Notes: a model not told the origin generated them from the sequence alone. A DNA stretch of 64,000 nt from Acidobacteriaceae bacterium (GCA_019233755.1 JAFAMD010000044.1:1-64000), one strand, 5' to 3'; shown: positions 44,120 through 55,648, numbered from the stretch's first letter. Numbers and translations: made by a program.

Positions 44120-46320
44120 GCACGAACACAACTCTTACGCGCCGAACACTTCTTAAGAAGGCCGCACAGACTGGTGCAGTGGCTGGTGCCGCGCTCGTTA
44201 TCGGCTTCGACGTACCCGCTCGCGCACAGGACCCTGACAAGCCTGCGGGCAATCCGCTCAAAGGCTGGGTCAAAATCGATCAGAACGGACAGGTCACTCT
44301 GATTTACTCGAGGTCGGAGATGGGGCAGGGTGTGTCTACCTCGCTGCCCATGATCCTGGCCGACGAGCTCTGCGTGGATTGGAAAGACATCCGCGTCGAG
44401 CACGCATCCGTCGATCCTTTCTACGGCGATCAGGGAACCGGCGGCAGCGGCAGTGTTGCCGGGATGTGGATGCCGCTACGCAAGGCAGGTGCGTCCGCAC
44501 GTGAAATGTTCATCGCCGCGGCCGCGCAACGCTGGAGCGTTACACCGGAAACCTGCACCGCTAAGGCCGGTGCGGTCTGGCGCGGCGACGACAAGCTTAC
44601 CTATGCCGAACTCGTCGAAAGCGCCGCGCGCCTGCCCGTGCCCGATCCCGCAAACGTTCGTCTCAAGAGCCCCGACGAATTTGAGTACATCGGCAAATCG
44701 CTCCCGCGAACCGACGTTCCCTCCAAGGTCGATGGCAGCGCCATCTTCGGCCTTGACGTTCGCGTGCCGGGAATGGTCTACGCCGTAGTCGCGCGTTGTC
44801 CCGTTTTCGGCGGCAAGGTGAAACGGTTCGACGCTGCCAGAACGAAGGCGCTGAAAGGCGTGCTCGACGTGTTCGAAATTCCAGCCGTGGGAGAAGGCGT
44901 ATACACCTGCGGAGGCGTCGTCGTCGTGGCGGAGACCACTTATATCGCCATGCAGGGCCGGAAGCTGCTCCAAATTGAATGGGACAACGGCCCGGCCGCA
45001 TCAGAAAGCAGCGAGACTCTCCGCCGGCAGTTCCGCAAGCTCGTGGACTCTTCCATGAAAGTCGTTATCAATCAGGGCGACGCGGAAGCTGCCATCGCCG
45101 CTGCCCCGGCGGAAAAGAAGATCGAGGTCGATTACGAGCTTCCCTTTCAGGCGCACGCCGCGATGGAGCCGCTGAATTGCACGGTTCATATTCAAAGCGA
45201 CCGCGCCGAAGCGTGGGCCGCCAGCCAGAGCCCGAACCTGGTGCAGGGCGTCATCCAGAAACTCACCGGTTTGCCTCCCGAAAAGATCCAGGTCCACACC
45301 ACATTCATGGGTGGTGCGTTCGGCCGGCGCTATCAATGGGATTTCCCAACCGAGGCCGCGCAGATCGCCAAGCGCGTAAGTAAGCCTGTGCAGCTCGTCT
45401 GGTCGCGCGAAGACGATATGATGCACGATTTCTATCGTCCGGCTTCGTACCACCGCATGAGCGGCGCCCTCGATGCGGACGGCAATGTCGCGGGCTGGAG
45501 GCACAAATACACCTCTACCTCCATCGCCGAAATGTTCGATCCGAAAGCTGCGCCCGAGTCTTCAGAGGTCGGCCTCACCGCCCAGATTCCGTACCAGACC
45601 AAGGGCTATAAGCTCGAATACCTGCCTGCGGCCTCCGCCGTGCCGCGCGCCTGGTGGCGCTCGGTTGAGGCGTCTGTCGTCGGCTTCGTGATGGAGAGCT
45701 TTATCGACGAACTGGCGCACGCCGGCAATGTGGATCCGTATGAATTCCGCCTCCGCCTGATCGGCGACAACCGTCTTGTTAAAGACGCGCTCGATCCGAA
45801 AGAACGCCCGCTCGACACCGCGCGGCTGAAAGCGGTGCTGCAGTTGGCTGCCGACAAAGGCGACTGGGGCAAGCCGCTGCCTGCCGGCCACGGACGCGGT
45901 ATCGCCTGCCATTACTCGTTCCACACCTACGTCTCAAACCTGGTGGAGGTGAGCGTCAACAACGGTGCGCTCAAAGTGCATCGCGTCGTTTCGGCCGTTG
46001 ACGTCGGCACGCCTGTCAATCCGAACGGCATCCATGCGCAAGTGGAAAGCGCCATCGTTTACGGCCTCACCGCAGCCCTGAAGAGCCAGATCACAATTCA
46101 GGACGGGCACACGGTCCAGAGCAACTTTAATCAGTTCACTACGCTCTCGATGAAGGAAACGCCGAAGATCGACGTTTACATTGTGCCGAGCAATGTGCCG
46201 CCTACCGGGATCGGAGAACCCGGCCTGCCTCCCACCGCCCCGGCCCTGACTAATGCGATTTTCGCGGCCACCGGCAAGCGCATCCGCCGGCTGCCCGTGC
46301 AGCCGGGCGATCTCGCCTGA
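44116..46320 (+). CDS. Molybdopterin subunit of a molybdenum hydroxylase (IorB type)
   Basis: The large catalytic subunit, binding molybdopterin cytosine dinucleotide. The Tat signal ([23 protein letters not shown]) shows export of the folded complex. Cofactor blocks include [30 protein letters not shown] and [16 protein letters not shown], and the catalytic Glu is expected in [18 protein letters not shown] near the C-terminus. GTG start at 44116. Substrate may be an aldehyde or N-heterocycle; the family alone does not tell. Confidence 0.93.
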   Translation: MSTNTTLTRRTLLKKAAQTGAVAGAALVIGFDVPARAQDPDKPAGNPLKGWVKIDQNGQVTLIYSRSEMGQGVSTSLPMILADELCVDWKDIRVEHASVDPFYGDQGTGGSGSVAGMWMPLRKAGASAREMFIAAAAQRWSVTPETCTAKAGAVWRGDDKLTYAELVESAARLPVPDPANVRLKSPDEFEYIGKSLPRTDVPSKVDGSAIFGLDVRVPGMVYAVVARCPVFGGKVKRFDAARTKALKGVLDVFEIPAVGEGVYTCGGVVVVAETTYIAMQGRKLLQIEWDNGPAASESSETLRRQFRKLVDSSMKVVINQGDAEAAIAAAPAEKKIEVDYELPFQAHAAMEPLNCTVHIQSDRAEAWAASQSPNLVQGVIQKLTGLPPEKIQVHTTFMGGAFGRRYQWDFPTEAAQIAKRVSKPVQLVWSREDDMMHDFYRPASYHRMSGALDADGNVAGWRHKYTSTSIAEMFDPKAAPESSEVGLTAQIPYQTKGYKLEYLPAASAVPRAWWRSVEASVVGFVMESFIDELAHAGNVDPYEFRLRLIGDNRLVKDALDPKERPLDTARLKAVLQLAADKGDWGKPLPAGHGRGIACHYSFHTYVSNLVEVSVNNGALKVHRVVSAVDVGTPVNPNGIHAQVESAIVYGLTAALKSQITIQDGHTVQSNFNQFTTLSMKETPKIDVYIVPSNVPPTGIGEPGLPPTAPALTNAIFAATGKRIRRLPVQPGDLA

Positions 46321-46334
46321 TGCGTCGGTTTTCT

Positions 46335-47051
46335 TTACAAACTCGCTTTTTCAGGTGCTGAGGGGACGCCGGATGCCGTGCCTCTCAGCCGCCAGACGCA
46401 CCACAACGTGATCGCGATGCCATAGACGTTTACCACCACATCGACGCCATTGGCGATGTTGGCGTTGATCAGCGGCGCAACGATCGCGAAGATACAGCCT
46501 GCAATTTCGGCCAGCAGAAGAAGTTCGAAGAAGACAAGCCAGACGAAGGTATTGTTCGGCAGAGGTATCTTCTGCGCGCGAATCGCCCGGTGCAGCGTCC
46601 ACAAGAACGCAACGCACGCCACCGACGATGCCGCCCAAAGCACAATCCCGAGCATCGCGGTCAGGGCCTCGCCGCCCCCTGCCTCGTTTGTATCGGCGAA
46701 AGCGGTAAACAACAGACCAAAAAGCAGGGCCATCAGCAGGCTCGATAGCAGCCGGGAAATCGCTGTTTTGCGCAGCTTTCCCACCTCCGAATGGACCTCC
46801 TCAAAGACGTCCCACACCGCTGCCGGATAAAGAAAGGCGTACAGAAACCGTGAGTAAACGAAGACCCGCTGCGATTCCTGCGACTGCGTGCCCAGCCATA
46901 ACGTGACTCCGTCAAAGAAAACCGCCAGCACGGCAACCAGGGTGATGAAGAGATACGTTCGCTGCAGCTTCAGAAGGACAACCCGCAGTAGCAGCATCAC
47001 ATCTGCCACAGCCGCTGCAATTTCTACCCAATACGTCGCCTGATTTAACAT
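46335..47051 (-). CDS. Seven-helix membrane protein, unknown
   Basis: A 238-residue protein with about six to seven hydrophobic segments, such as TLVAVLAVFFDGVTLWLG, LLSSLLMALLFGLLFTAFA and LVFFELLLLAEIAGCIFAIVAPL. The layout recalls uncharacterised acidobacterial proteins of this size. No catalytic motif is visible. It converges on the molybdenum hydroxylase operon. Confidence 0.7.
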   Translation of the reverse strand: MLNQATYWVEIAAAVADVMLLLRVVLLKLQRTYLFITLVAVLAVFFDGVTLWLGTQSQESQRVFVYSRFLYAFLYPAAVWDVFEEVHSEVGKLRKTAISRLLSSLLMALLFGLLFTAFADTNEAGGGEALTAMLGIVLWAASSVACVAFLWTLHRAIRAQKIPLPNNTFVWLVFFELLLLAEIAGCIFAIVAPLINANIANGVDVVVNVYGIAITLWCVWRLRGTASGVPSAPEKASL

Positions 47052-47244
47052 CCGTTATCACTATTTGAACCCACTAGCTACCAATGGCATCTGATCCCCG
47101 CATCAAGCGCTCTGCCGGTAGACTGTTAAGTTATTGAAAACACACGACTCCCGAAAATTTTGGGACCTGTGAAAACGCCTGACCCGCAGGAATCCTTAGA
47201 GGCAGAATGCGCGTCTAATCAGAGATAGTTGGAGGGCTCGAGTC

Positions 47245-47820
47245 ATGCTCAGGAAGTTCGGGCTTCTGACGGTTGCGCTCGCTGCGCTGCTGATTCTAGC
47301 TAATCCGCCGCAAGCCAAGGCTGGTGTCGTCGGGTACGGTGTCGGTTATCAATACGGATACGGCGGCTACCCATATGCTTACGGCTCACCGTACCCGTGT
47401 GATCCCTACTACGGTTGCGACCCCTATGGTTATGGCTACGGATATCCCTACTACTACCCATACGCCGGCTATTGGGGTTGGGGCTGGGGCTGGGGCTATC
47501 CGTACTGGGGGTGGGGATACCCCTATCGGTATGGCTATCCGTATCGCGGCTACTATGGCTACCGCGGCCGGTACGGCTATGGCCGCGGATATGGCTACGG
47601 CCGTGGATACGGCTACGGCTATGGCTATCGTGGGGGATATGGCTACGGCCGCGCAGGCGGGTACGGGGGCGCTCGCATGGGCGGCGGTTTCGGCGGACGC
47701 ATGGGTGGTGGTTTCGGCGGACGCATGGGTGGTGGTTTCGGCGGACACATGGGTGGCGGTTTCGGCGGTGGTGGCGGCTTCCACGGCGGCGGCGGTCACG
47801 GCGGGGGCGGTCATCGATAG
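47245..47820 (+). CDS. Gly/Tyr-rich secreted repeat protein
   Basis: A signal peptide (LLTVALAALLILANPPQAKA) is followed by about 100 residues made of Tyr, Gly, Pro and Trp (YGYGGYPYAYGSPYPCDP), then Arg/Gly/Tyr repeats and a Gly/Phe/Met region with an 8-residue unit (MGGGFGGR) three to four times, ending in His/Gly. Two Cys lie near residues 52 and 58. Such sequences form flexible extracellular matrix-like or adhesive proteins. No enzyme motif. The long frame on the opposite strand (47300-48007) is a shadow. Confidence 0.8.
   Translation: MLRKFGLLTVALAALLILANPPQAKAGVVGYGVGYQYGYGGYPYAYGSPYPCDPYYGCDPYGYGYGYPYYYPYAGYWGWGWGWGYPYWGWGYPYRYGYPYRGYYGYRGRYGYGRGYGYGRGYGYGYGYRGGYGYGRAGGYGGARMGGGFGGRMGGGFGGRMGGGFGGHMGGGFGGGGGFHGGGGHGGGGHR
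47678..47766 (+). repeat. 24-base coding repeats
   Basis: Four copies, the last incomplete, of a 24-base unit reading ATGGGTGGTGGTTTCGGCGG plus ACGC or ACAC, coding MGGGFGGR or H. The near-identity of copies two and three shows recent duplication. Confidence 0.9.
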
Positions 47821-47842
47821 TTTGTTTCGGGGATAGCATATT

Positions 47843-47913
47843 GGGAAAGTTCGTTTGGCGAAAATCGGGGTCCTCCCTCGAAAAACCGCATCGGGAAAGT
47901 TCGTTTCGCAAAA
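47843..47913. repeat. Direct repeat pair 50 bases apart
   Basis: The block GGGAAAGTTCGTTT appears at 47843-47856 and 47893-47906, followed by similar GGCGAAAA and CGCAAAAC. The exact 50-base spacing suggests a duplicated unit or paired protein sites upstream of carA. Further on, CGGGCCG and CGGCCCG at about 47956-47982 form an inverted repeat. Confidence 0.6.
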
Positions 47914-48061
47914 CGCCATGGAGCATTTCTGCCGGGATATGGCGGTTCGACGGGCCGTTCGTTGAAAACACGGCCCGAAACGTGATCAAATAAAGTGATC
48001 GGCCCACCGATCGGTCGCAAGTCCTTGCGGCACCCCACTACCTAGCTAGGAGCAGAATTAG

Positions 48062-49192
48062 TTGGAGCAAGCAGTTCTCGCCCTGGAGGACGGAACGGTC
48101 TTCGAGGGCACGAGTTTTGGTGCGTCTGTGGAACGCACGGGCGAGGTGGTCTTCAACACCGCTATCACGGGATACCAGGAAATCTTCACAGATCCGTCGT
48201 ATTCCGGGCAAATCGTTGTTCTCACCAATCCTCAGATCGGGAATTACGGCGCGAATCAGGCCGATTCCGAGGCCGACGGCCCCTATATCGAAGGCCTCGT
48301 AGTTCGCGAAATTTCGCCTGTTGCCAGTAACTGGCGGGCAGACGATCAGGCCGGGCATTTCCTTGCCAAATACGGCATTCCCGTTATTGCCGACATAGAC
48401 ACCCGTAGACTGGTCCGCCTCCTGCGGGATCGCGGCGCCATGCGCGGCATCATCGCCGTGGGCGATCACGACCGCGACGAACTGATTCGCATCGTCCGCA
48501 AGTCCCCCGGCATGGCTGGCCAGAACCTTGTCTGCAAAGTCTCTACCGCGAAAACCTACCAGTGGAGTGAAGGCGTGGAACCCGTATCGGTTTCCGACAA
48601 AATCTCTCCCGCTGATCAAGCCGAATTCCATGTCGTCGCCTACGACTACGGCATCAAGCGAAATATCTTGCGCCATCTGGTTCAGATCGGTTCGCGCGTA
48701 ACCGTTGTCCCGTCGAATACTTCCGCCGCGGATGTGCTTTCTCTCAAGCCGGACGGCGTGTTTCTCTCAAACGGCCCGGGCGATCCGGAGCCCCTCGAAC
48801 AGGAATCTGCCGAGATCCGCAAGCTGATCGGTAAAACGCCCGTGTTCGGCATCTGCCTTGGGCACCAGCTACTGGGCCTCGCTTTCGGGGGAAAAACCTA
48901 CAAGCTCAAGTTCGGACATCACGGCGCCAATCACCCCGTGCTGAACAAGCTCACCAACAAGGTGGAAATCACTTCACAGAACCACGGATTCTGCGTCGAT
49001 CCCGATTCATTGCGCGACTCTGATGTCGAGATCACCCACACGAATTTGAACGATTACACCGTGGAAGGCATGCGTCATCGCAGCGAGCCTGTGTTCTGTG
49101 TGCAATACCATCCGGAAGCTGCTCCCGGTCCACACGATTCCCATTACCTCTTCCACGACTTTGCCCGACTCATGAAGGAGAACAAGCGCTAA
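48062..49192 (+). CDS. carA: Carbamoyl-phosphate synthase small subunit
   Basis: Glutamine amidotransferase subunit feeding ammonia to CarB for arginine and pyrimidine synthesis. N-terminus [27 protein letters not shown] and [11 protein letters not shown] are typical. The C-terminal amidotransferase has the Cys in [16 protein letters not shown] and a His in [14 protein letters not shown] start at 48062. Length of 376 is normal. It precedes carB by two bases. Confidence 0.97.
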   Translation: MEQAVLALEDGTVFEGTSFGASVERTGEVVFNTAITGYQEIFTDPSYSGQIVVLTNPQIGNYGANQADSEADGPYIEGLVVREISPVASNWRADDQAGHFLAKYGIPVIADIDTRRLVRLLRDRGAMRGIIAVGDHDRDELIRIVRKSPGMAGQNLVCKVSTAKTYQWSEGVEPVSVSDKISPADQAEFHVVAYDYGIKRNILRHLVQIGSRVTVVPSNTSAADVLSLKPDGVFLSNGPGDPEPLEQESAEIRKLIGKTPVFGICLGHQLLGLAFGGKTYKLKFGHHGANHPVLNKLTNKVEITSQNHGFCVDPDSLRDSDVEITHTNLNDYTVEGMRHRSEPVFCVQYHPEAAPGPHDSHYLFHDFARLMKENKR

Positions 49193-49194
49193 AG

Positions 49195-52100
49195 ATGCCT
49201 AAGCGAACTGATCTGAAGCGCATCATGATCATCGGCTCCGGACCGATCGTCATCGGTCAGGCCTGCGAGTTTGACTACTCTGGCGTGCAAGCCTGCAAAG
49301 CGCTGCGCAGCGAAGGGTACGAAGTAATTCTCATCAATTCCAATCCGGCGACGATCATGACTGATCCGGAATTGGCCGATAGCACGTATGTCGAGCCCCT
49401 GAGCCTTGCTTTCGCCACAGAAGTCATCCGCAAGGAGCGTCCCGATGCGCTGCTCTCTACTGTCGGCGGCCAGACTGCGCTGAACCTCGCGGTCGAGCTC
49501 GCCGAGGCCGGCGTGCTCGAAGAATATGGCGTCGAACTGATCGGCGCGAATATCGACGCGATCAAGAAAGCCGAAGACCGCCTGCTGTTCAAAGACGCGA
49601 TGCGCAAAATCGGCCTGGACATGACCCAATCGCAGTTGGTCAACAACGTCGAGGACGGGCTGGAATTCGCCGAGCGCATCGGCTACCCGATCATCCTGCG
49701 GCCCAGTTTCACGCTGGGCGGTACTGGCGGCGGCATCGCCTACAACCGCGAAGAGCTGATTGAGATTCTCGAGCGCGGAATCGATCTGTCTCCCGTTCAT
49801 GAGGTGTTGGTCGAGGAAAGCGTTCTCGGTTGGAAAGAGTACGAGCTTGAGGTCATGCGTGACCTCGCCGGGAACGGTATCATCGTCTGCTCGATCGAAA
49901 ATTTCGACCCCATGGGCGTTCACACGGGCGATTCCATCACCGTGGCTCCGGCCCAGACTCTCACGGATCGCGAGTACCAGATGATGCGCGATGCCGCCCT
50001 GCGCTGCCTTAACGAGATCGGTGTCGATACCGGCGGATCGAACGTGCAGTTCGCCATCAACCCGGAGAACGGGCGCATGGTTGTGGTGGAAATGAACCCG
50101 CGCGTATCGCGCAGTTCGGCTCTGGCATCCAAGGCGACCGGCTTCCCCATCGCGAAGATCGCCGCGAAGCTGGCCGTCGGCTACCGCCTGGATGAAATCC
50201 GCAATGACATTACACGCGCCACGCCTGCGTGCTTTGAACCCACTATCGACTACGTCGTGGTGAAGATTCCCCGCTGGCAGTTCGAAAAGTTCCCTGGTGC
50301 GGAGCCGGTGCTCGGAACTCAGATGAAGTCGGTCGGCGAAGTGATGGCGATCGGCCGAACCTTCAAGCAGGCGCTCGGAAAAGGTCTTCGTAGTCTTGAG
50401 ACCGGCAAATCTTCGAACGCTGCGTCGCTCGAGCCCGATCTCATTCCCAAGCGCCTGATTACCCCGAACCCTGACCGGCTCGAGTATATTCGGTTCGCCT
50501 TCAGCCAGGGCTATACCGTCGATCAGGTTTTCGAGCTCACCAGCATTGATCGCTGGTTTCTGCAGCAGGTCTCGGAAGTTGTCCGGCTCGAAGATTCACT
50601 CAGGGGCCGCTCGCTCGAATCCATCACTGCGAAGGAGTTCCGCAAACTCAAGCGCGACGGTCTGGGAGATCGGCAGATCGCAAACGCCCTTGGCGTCGAG
50701 CCGCTTCAGGTGCGCGAAGCGCGCAAGAAACACAATGTGCGCGCTGTTTTCAATCGCGTCGACACCTGCGCCGCCGAATTCGAGAGTTTCACGCCCTATC
50801 TCTATTCGAGTTACGAATCCGAAGACGAAGCCGCGCCAACTGATCGCAAGAAGGTCATGATACTCGGTAGCGGACCCAATCGTATAGGGCAGGGAATTGA
50901 GTTCGACTATGCCTGTTGCCACGCCTCTTTCGCGCTGCAGGATTTCGGCTACGAGTCGATTATGGTCAACTGCAATCCCGAGACTGTGTCGACCGATTAC
51001 GACACCAGCGATCGCCTGTACTTCGAACCGCTGACCCAGGAAGAGGTGCTCAACATTTACGATGTCGAGAAACCGGATGGCCTGATTGTCCAGTTCGGCG
51101 GGCAGACGCCCCTCAACCTGGCGATGCCGCTCAAGGATTTGGGGCTGCCCATCATCGGGACGGACCCGAGCAACATCGATCTTGCGGAAGATCGGAAGCT
51201 GTTCGGCAAGCTGCTGAACGATCTTGGGATTCCATCGCCTGCGCACGGCTCCGCGACCAGCGTCGAAGAGGCGTGCGAGGTTGCCCGCAACCTGGGTTTT
51301 CCGGTTCTCGTGCGTCCCAGCTATGTTCTCGGCGGGCGTGCCATGGTTATCGCGTACAACGAAGAAACTGTGCGCCGCTACATGCAGGAAGCCACAAGTT
51401 TCTCGGTCAAGCGGCCCGTTCTCATCGACCGTTTTCTCGAAGACGCGACCGAAGTTGATGTCGACGCGCTGTGCGATGGGGAAAGTGTCTTGATCGCGGG
51501 CATCATGGAGCACATCGAAGAGGCCGGCGTCCACTCCGGCGACAGTTCCTGTGTGCTGCCCGCCATCTCTGTTCCGAAGCAAACCCTCAAGACGATTGAG
51601 GAGTACACGACCAAGCTGGCTCGCGCGCTGAACGTCATCGGCCTGATGAACGTGCAATATGCAATCCAGAACGGCAAGGTTTACGTTCTCGAAGTGAATC
51701 CGCGCGCATCGCGCACCGTGCCGTTCGTCAGCAAGGCAACGGGTGTTCCGCTGCCGAAGGTTGCTGTCGGCCTGATGCTCGGTAAGAAGCTGACTGATTT
51801 CGTCGCACTCACGGGCGGTATCGTGAACGGCACGCTTCCGGTGCCCAATTACTTCGTAAAGAGCCCAGTGTTTCCGTTCTCAAAGTTCCCGGGAGTAGAT
51901 CCCGCGCTCGGACCGGAAATGCGCTCTACCGGCGAGGTGATGGGCGTGGGCGAAAGTTTTGGCGAGGCGTTTGCCAAGGCGCAGCTCGCTGCAGGAACGC
52001 CTATTCCGGATGGCGGCGCGATATTCATTAGCGTGAACGACCGTGACAAACCGGCCGCTGTCGAAGTAGCCAAGAAATTCCGCGAATTCGGCTTCGAGCT

Positions 52101-52434
52101 CTTCGCGACGCGCGGCACCGCTGCTGCGCTAAAAGCGGCTGGCCTGCCGTGCAAGACGGTGTTCAAGGTAAACGAAGGCCGCCCGAACGCGGTCGATCTT
52201 CTCAAGGCCGGCAAGCTGAACCTGATCGTTTATACGACGACCGGAAGCCATTCCTTCCCCGATGAACAGACAATCAGGCGGAATTCGGTGACGTACCGGA
52301 CGCCCTGCATCACGACTACCAGTGGCGCAAAGGCAGCGGTCGAGGCGATTGCTTCGCGCAGGCGCGACCCCATTCGCGTCTGGAGCTTGCAGGAACTGCA
52401 TTCCGAAGACACGGTCGGCACTCCGCGGGCTTAA
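49195..52434 (+). CDS. carB: Carbamoyl-phosphate synthase large subunit
   Basis: Makes carbamoyl phosphate from bicarbonate, ammonia and two ATP. Two homologous halves are visible, each beginning with a GSGPxxIGQ loop: [19 protein letters not shown] and [22 protein letters not shown]-grasp cores include [11 protein letters not shown] and [10 protein letters not shown]. The C-terminal MGS-like domain (about 940-1075) would bind regulators. Length of 1079 is normal. It ends four bases inside the convergent gene at 52431. Confidence 0.98.
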   Translation: MPKRTDLKRIMIIGSGPIVIGQACEFDYSGVQACKALRSEGYEVILINSNPATIMTDPELADSTYVEPLSLAFATEVIRKERPDALLSTVGGQTALNLAVELAEAGVLEEYGVELIGANIDAIKKAEDRLLFKDAMRKIGLDMTQSQLVNNVEDGLEFAERIGYPIILRPSFTLGGTGGGIAYNREELIEILERGIDLSPVHEVLVEESVLGWKEYELEVMRDLAGNGIIVCSIENFDPMGVHTGDSITVAPAQTLTDREYQMMRDAALRCLNEIGVDTGGSNVQFAINPENGRMVVVEMNPRVSRSSALASKATGFPIAKIAAKLAVGYRLDEIRNDITRATPACFEPTIDYVVVKIPRWQFEKFPGAEPVLGTQMKSVGEVMAIGRTFKQALGKGLRSLETGKSSNAASLEPDLIPKRLITPNPDRLEYIRFAFSQGYTVDQVFELTSIDRWFLQQVSEVVRLEDSLRGRSLESITAKEFRKLKRDGLGDRQIANALGVEPLQVREARKKHNVRAVFNRVDTCAAEFESFTPYLYSSYESEDEAAPTDRKKVMILGSGPNRIGQGIEFDYACCHASFALQDFGYESIMVNCNPETVSTDYDTSDRLYFEPLTQEEVLNIYDVEKPDGLIVQFGGQTPLNLAMPLKDLGLPIIGTDPSNIDLAEDRKLFGKLLNDLGIPSPAHGSATSVEEACEVARNLGFPVLVRPSYVLGGRAMVIAYNEETVRRYMQEATSFSVKRPVLIDRFLEDATEVDVDALCDGESVLIAGIMEHIEEAGVHSGDSSCVLPAISVPKQTLKTIEEYTTKLARALNVIGLMNVQYAIQNGKVYVLEVNPRASRTVPFVSKATGVPLPKVAVGLMLGKKLTDFVALTGGIVNGTLPVPNYFVKSPVFPFSKFPGVDPALGPEMRSTGEVMGVGESFGEAFAKAQLAAGTPIPDGGAIFISVNDRDKPAAVEVAKKFREFGFELFATRGTAAALKAAGLPCKTVFKVNEGRPNAVDLLKAGKLNLIVYTTTGSHSFPDEQTIRRNSVTYRTPCITTTSGAKAAVEAIASRRRDPIRVWSLQELHSEDTVGTPRA

Positions 52435-53192
52435 TGTCGGTGGCGGAGTGACCGTGGACGAGTGAACGGGATGAACTCCTGCATCATGTAATAGCCGAAG
52501 TCGCCTCCCAGGCTGATGAAGGCTCGCTTGAAACCGTCGCCGACAGAGCCTGTACTCTCCGGCTGCCAGAGGTTTATAAATTGACCATTGGAGAACGCGC
52601 TGATGACGCGGGCATAGGCAAACGACGAACCGCCGTCATCTTTCTTGCAAAAGACGACCTGTTTTGCGGCGTTCAAGATGCGGTGCTTCGTGCCCTTATC
52701 CTCGGATGGGAAGTAGCGCGGGTCTTCGTGGAGCGCGGATTCCAGCACAAATTCGGAAGTTTGCCGGGAAAGGTTGCCGGCGAAGCCCGAACCGTAGCGC
52801 TTACCAAAGCCCTCCGCGCCCTGCCCCCACTCGTGCGGTGAATTCATGCCCTGCCCGATCGCGGCACTGACGGCAGCTCCAACGAATCCCCGGGCGCCGA
52901 ATGCCTGTACCACGCGGTAGTCGAATTTATCCCAGACGGTGAAGGGCGGGGCGGAAGCCGTGTGGGGGAGTTCTGTTCCTTTGGGTTCCGGAGCTTTTGT
53001 CTGCCCCGGGTCGGGAGGTGTCGCAGAATCGACAGTATTGACAGGCTGACGAAGCAGGTTATCCGCGGAAAAGACAGGAAGAGGCGCGATGGCTGCTCCG
53101 CTCTGAGCGCGTATTTCTTGGGCATGCAGTAGAATGGCGTAGCCAAAACCCACCACACATATTTTCCAGGCCGAATTGAAATAACCGAGCAT
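52431..53192 (-). CDS. Exported hypothetical protein
   Basis: A 253-residue protein with a short hydrophobic N-terminus ([21 protein letters not shown]) that looks like a signal peptide, a Pro-rich stretch ([14 protein letters not shown]), and a conserved-looking region with repeated helices: [38 protein letters not shown] and [16 protein letters not shown]. This pattern recurs in acidobacterial secreted proteins of unknown role. It overlaps the end of carB by four bases. Confidence 0.72.
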   Translation of the reverse strand: MLGYFNSAWKICVVGFGYAILLHAQEIRAQSGAAIAPLPVFSADNLLRQPVNTVDSATPPDPGQTKAPEPKGTELPHTASAPPFTVWDKFDYRVVQAFGARGFVGAAVSAAIGQGMNSPHEWGQGAEGFGKRYGSGFAGNLSRQTSEFVLESALHEDPRYFPSEDKGTKHRILNAAKQVVFCKKDDGGSSFAYARVISAFSNGQFINLWQPESTGSVGDGFKRAFISLGGDFGYYMMQEFIPFTRPRSLRHRH

Positions 53193-53325
53193 TTCAGCCT
53201 TCTAAACAAGCATGCAAAGGCCCATTTGTAGCTTAGACACAGATGACACGTCGTAAAGATTCAGGAAGAATGCGCGTAAAAAGCAGGGCCGTGATTTTTG
53301 CCTGGACACAGACCAGAATTTGCAA

Positions 53326-53874
53326 TTACACGCCGGGGTTCTGAAATATTCGGATTCCCGCGATCCCTTCCGCGCCGGCACTCATGCACTCTGCCGCGTT
53401 CTGCCAGGTGATGCCGCCCAGCGCAAAGACCGGCTTGCCGATGCGGCAAGCCTGGGCCAGGGCGTTCAAACCGAGGGGCGGGCCCTTGCCAGGCGACTCG
53501 AAGATGGGACCCAACGTCACGAGATGCGCTTGCGATTTCCTGATTTCATCCAAAGTGTGACAGGATCGTGCAATCAGCAAACCTGGGAGAGTTTCGATGG
53601 GAGCGTCGGAAGGAAGGTGTACTCCGTCGGCTCCGCACGCCAGAGCGACATCGGCACGGGAGTTCACCAGGATCTTGGTCCGCTTGCCGCGAGAGATTTC
53701 GTGATCGCGCACCTCCAGCACTGCCAGCGTGAACTCGAACAACTCCCTCGCGCTGATATCTTTCTCGCGAATCTGAATGTAATCGACTCCCGACCGCATC
53801 TGGTCGCGGATCACATCCAGCAACGGACCGAAACCGCCGGCCGATTTGCGGTCTGTAATGTAGTAACGCTTCAT
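53326..53874 (-). CDS. thiE: Thiamine phosphate synthase (ThiE/TenI family)
   Basis: Joins the thiazole and pyrimidine parts of thiamine, if ThiE, or acts as the related aromatase TenI. Motifs: YITDR at the start, IQIREKDISARE with the substrate-binding Arg/Glu, TLGPIFESPGKGPPLG and FALGGITWQNA. At 182 residues it is shorter than usual ThiE (about 210), which is closer to TenI. The start overlaps modC by four bases. Confidence 0.82.
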   Translation of the reverse strand: MKRYYITDRKSAGGFGPLLDVIRDQMRSGVDYIQIREKDISARELFEFTLAVLEVRDHEISRGKRTKILVNSRADVALACGADGVHLPSDAPIETLPGLLIARSCHTLDEIRKSQAHLVTLGPIFESPGKGPPLGLNALAQACRIGKPVFALGGITWQNAAECMSAGAEGIAGIRIFQNPGV

Positions 53875-54965
53875 TTCGCGATGAAGTATACAGCACGCGC
53901 GGGAATATGCAGCTTGAGGCGCTCGTGTCCGCGAAGCGGCTGATATTCGGCTTCGCTCACCACTGCGGCGAAATCATGCTCGAACGCGATGTGAATACCG
54001 CGCGGGCATGGATTCCTGTCAACGACATTCAACACAAGCTGGTTGTGCGATTTGCCGTTGTCCGGAGCGGAGACTGTTACCTCAGACTGCCGGACGCAGA
54101 AATAGCCGCGGTCCCCGAGGAGGTGGCCTGGAAGATACGGCCCGTCGATTTCATAACCGAGCATTCGCAGCCGGCTGGTATTTCTGCCGGGATCGAGGGC
54201 TTCGATCTCGGCGGGCGCGACGTTGTAAATGCCCAGCCAGCGTGCGATCTCGAGGCTTGCGGGTTTATGAAAAACACTGTCCCTAAGGCCGCACTGCAGA
54301 AAGGCCCCGCGCTCCATCACGCACACCGAGTCCGCCAGTTCGAAACACTCCTCGAGATCATGGGTCACCAGCAGGATTGGAACCTGCAGGCGATCGCGCG
54401 TTTTGCGCAATACGGCATAAAAGGATTCGCGCAGCCGCGCGTCGAGTCCGCGGGTCGGCTCGTCGAGCAATAGAATCCGTGGTTCCGTCACGAGAATACG
54501 AGCCAGCGCTGCGCGCTGCTTCTGTCCACCGGACAATTGCTCCGGCTTGCGGCCTGCCAGATCGCTCAACTCGAATGTCTCGAGCAATTCGTTAAGGCGC
54601 CTGTGCTGATTCAGGCCGCGGCCCTTGCTGCCTGCAACGGACGCGGCAAACCGCAGATTGTCCCGCACCGTCATGTGCGGAAACAGCGCGTGATCCTGGA
54701 AGATGTAGCCGCACCGCCGCTGCTGTGGGGGAACATGTACCCCGGCGGCGGCATCGAAATAGATCTGATCATCAACGAGAATTCGCCCTTTGTCGGGCCG
54801 CATGAATCCAGCGATGCAGTTTAACGTCAGCGTCTTGCCAGACCCGCTCGGCCCGAACAGAGCGGTAATCCCGGGCTGGGCCTCCAGATGAACATTCAGT
54901 TCGAATGCCGGCGAGTCCTGTGCCGCAGGGAGTCGTTTTACGAGCCGCGCCTCGATCCTGTTCAT
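53871..54965 (-). CDS. modC: Molybdate ABC transporter ATP-binding protein ModC
   Basis: ATPase driving molybdate uptake. Walker A is FGPSGSGKTLTLNCIAGF, the signature is LSGGQKQRAALARIL and Walker B is RILLLDEPTRGLD, followed by the His switch LLVTHDLEE. The C-terminal 120 residues include a TOBE/Mop-like domain (HIPARAVYFIAK). Length of 364 fits ModC. It overlaps modB and thiE by four bases each. Confidence 0.93.
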   Translation of the reverse strand: MNRIEARLVKRLPAAQDSPAFELNVHLEAQPGITALFGPSGSGKTLTLNCIAGFMRPDKGRILVDDQIYFDAAAGVHVPPQQRRCGYIFQDHALFPHMTVRDNLRFAASVAGSKGRGLNQHRRLNELLETFELSDLAGRKPEQLSGGQKQRAALARILVTEPRILLLDEPTRGLDARLRESFYAVLRKTRDRLQVPILLVTHDLEECFELADSVCVMERGAFLQCGLRDSVFHKPASLEIARWLGIYNVAPAEIEALDPGRNTSRLRMLGYEIDGPYLPGHLLGDRGYFCVRQSEVTVSAPDNGKSHNQLVLNVVDRNPCPRGIHIAFEHDFAAVVSEAEYQPLRGHERLKLHIPARAVYFIAK

Positions 54966-55648
54966 GCAGCGCTGCCGCGCGGCGCGCGGGTCACAAGATT
55001 GGCCGACCAGAGCAGTGCGAGGGCGACGGCGGAAATGACCAAAACTAACACGCGGGCAAGCCGGCCGTTGCCCGATTCGACCGCGTCAAAGATGGCGACA
55101 GAAAGCGTCTGTGTACGTCCGGGTATATTCCCCGCCACCATGATTGTGACTCCGAAATCACCGAGCGATCGAGCAAAGCTCAAGGTTGCAAGAGAGCTCA
55201 GGCCACGCAGGGCCAGCGGCAGGGTGACACGCCAGAAGGTCCGCCATTCCGAGGCCCCCAGACTATGGGCAGCCCACTCGTAGCGGTAATCCACTGCCTC
55301 CAGAACGGCGCGTGCGGCCTTGATGTAGATGGGCGCGGAGTGCAGGCAAGCAGCGACAACGGCTGCTTGCCAGGTGAACACGAGCGGCTGCCCGAAAACA
55401 GCCTCATATAGCCGCCCGAGGGGTGAGACCCGTCCAGCTAAGACCAGCAGATAATAACCGAGCACGGTAGGCGGCAACACCAGCGGCAGCGTGATGAGCG
55501 CATCCAGCAGGTTCTTGCCGCGAAACGTCTTATGCGAAAGCACATAGGCCAGAAATGTACCTGCGGTCAGTACAAAAACGGTGGCGAGGCTCGCAACCCT
55601 GAGGCTCAGCCATAAGGGGAACCAATCAATGGTGGACGAGGCGTTCAT
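54962..55648 (-). CDS. modB: Molybdate ABC transporter permease ModB
   Basis: The membrane channel of the molybdate importer. The Met at 55648 opens NASSTIDWFPLWLSLRVASLA; a longer frame to 55771 has no homology. Five helices follow, with the ABC-permease EAA loop in the form DYRYEWAAHSLGASEWRTFWRVTLPLALRG and the ModB block ARSLGDFGVTIMVAGNIPGRTQTL. No modA gene is adjacent, so the molybdate-binding protein must be coded elsewhere. Confidence 0.93.
   Translation of the reverse strand: MNASSTIDWFPLWLSLRVASLATVFVLTAGTFLAYVLSHKTFRGKNLLDALITLPLVLPPTVLGYYLLVLAGRVSPLGRLYEAVFGQPLVFTWQAAVVAACLHSAPIYIKAARAVLEAVDYRYEWAAHSLGASEWRTFWRVTLPLALRGLSSLATLSFARSLGDFGVTIMVAGNIPGRTQTLSVAIFDAVESGNGRLARVLVLVISAVALALLWSANLVTRAPRGSAA

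Noticed and set aside
47300..48007. 235-codon minus-strand frame rich in Arg, Ser and His
   Set aside because: It mirrors the Gly/Tyr repeats on the plus strand and has no own start signals.
50596..51657. 353-codon minus-strand frame inside carB
   Set aside because: It is antisense to a clear carB reading frame and shows no protein family; a codon-bias shadow.
53193..53325. TPP riboswitch near thiE
   Set aside because: thiE is third in the operon and these bases lie downstream of it; no CUGAGA-type block was seen.
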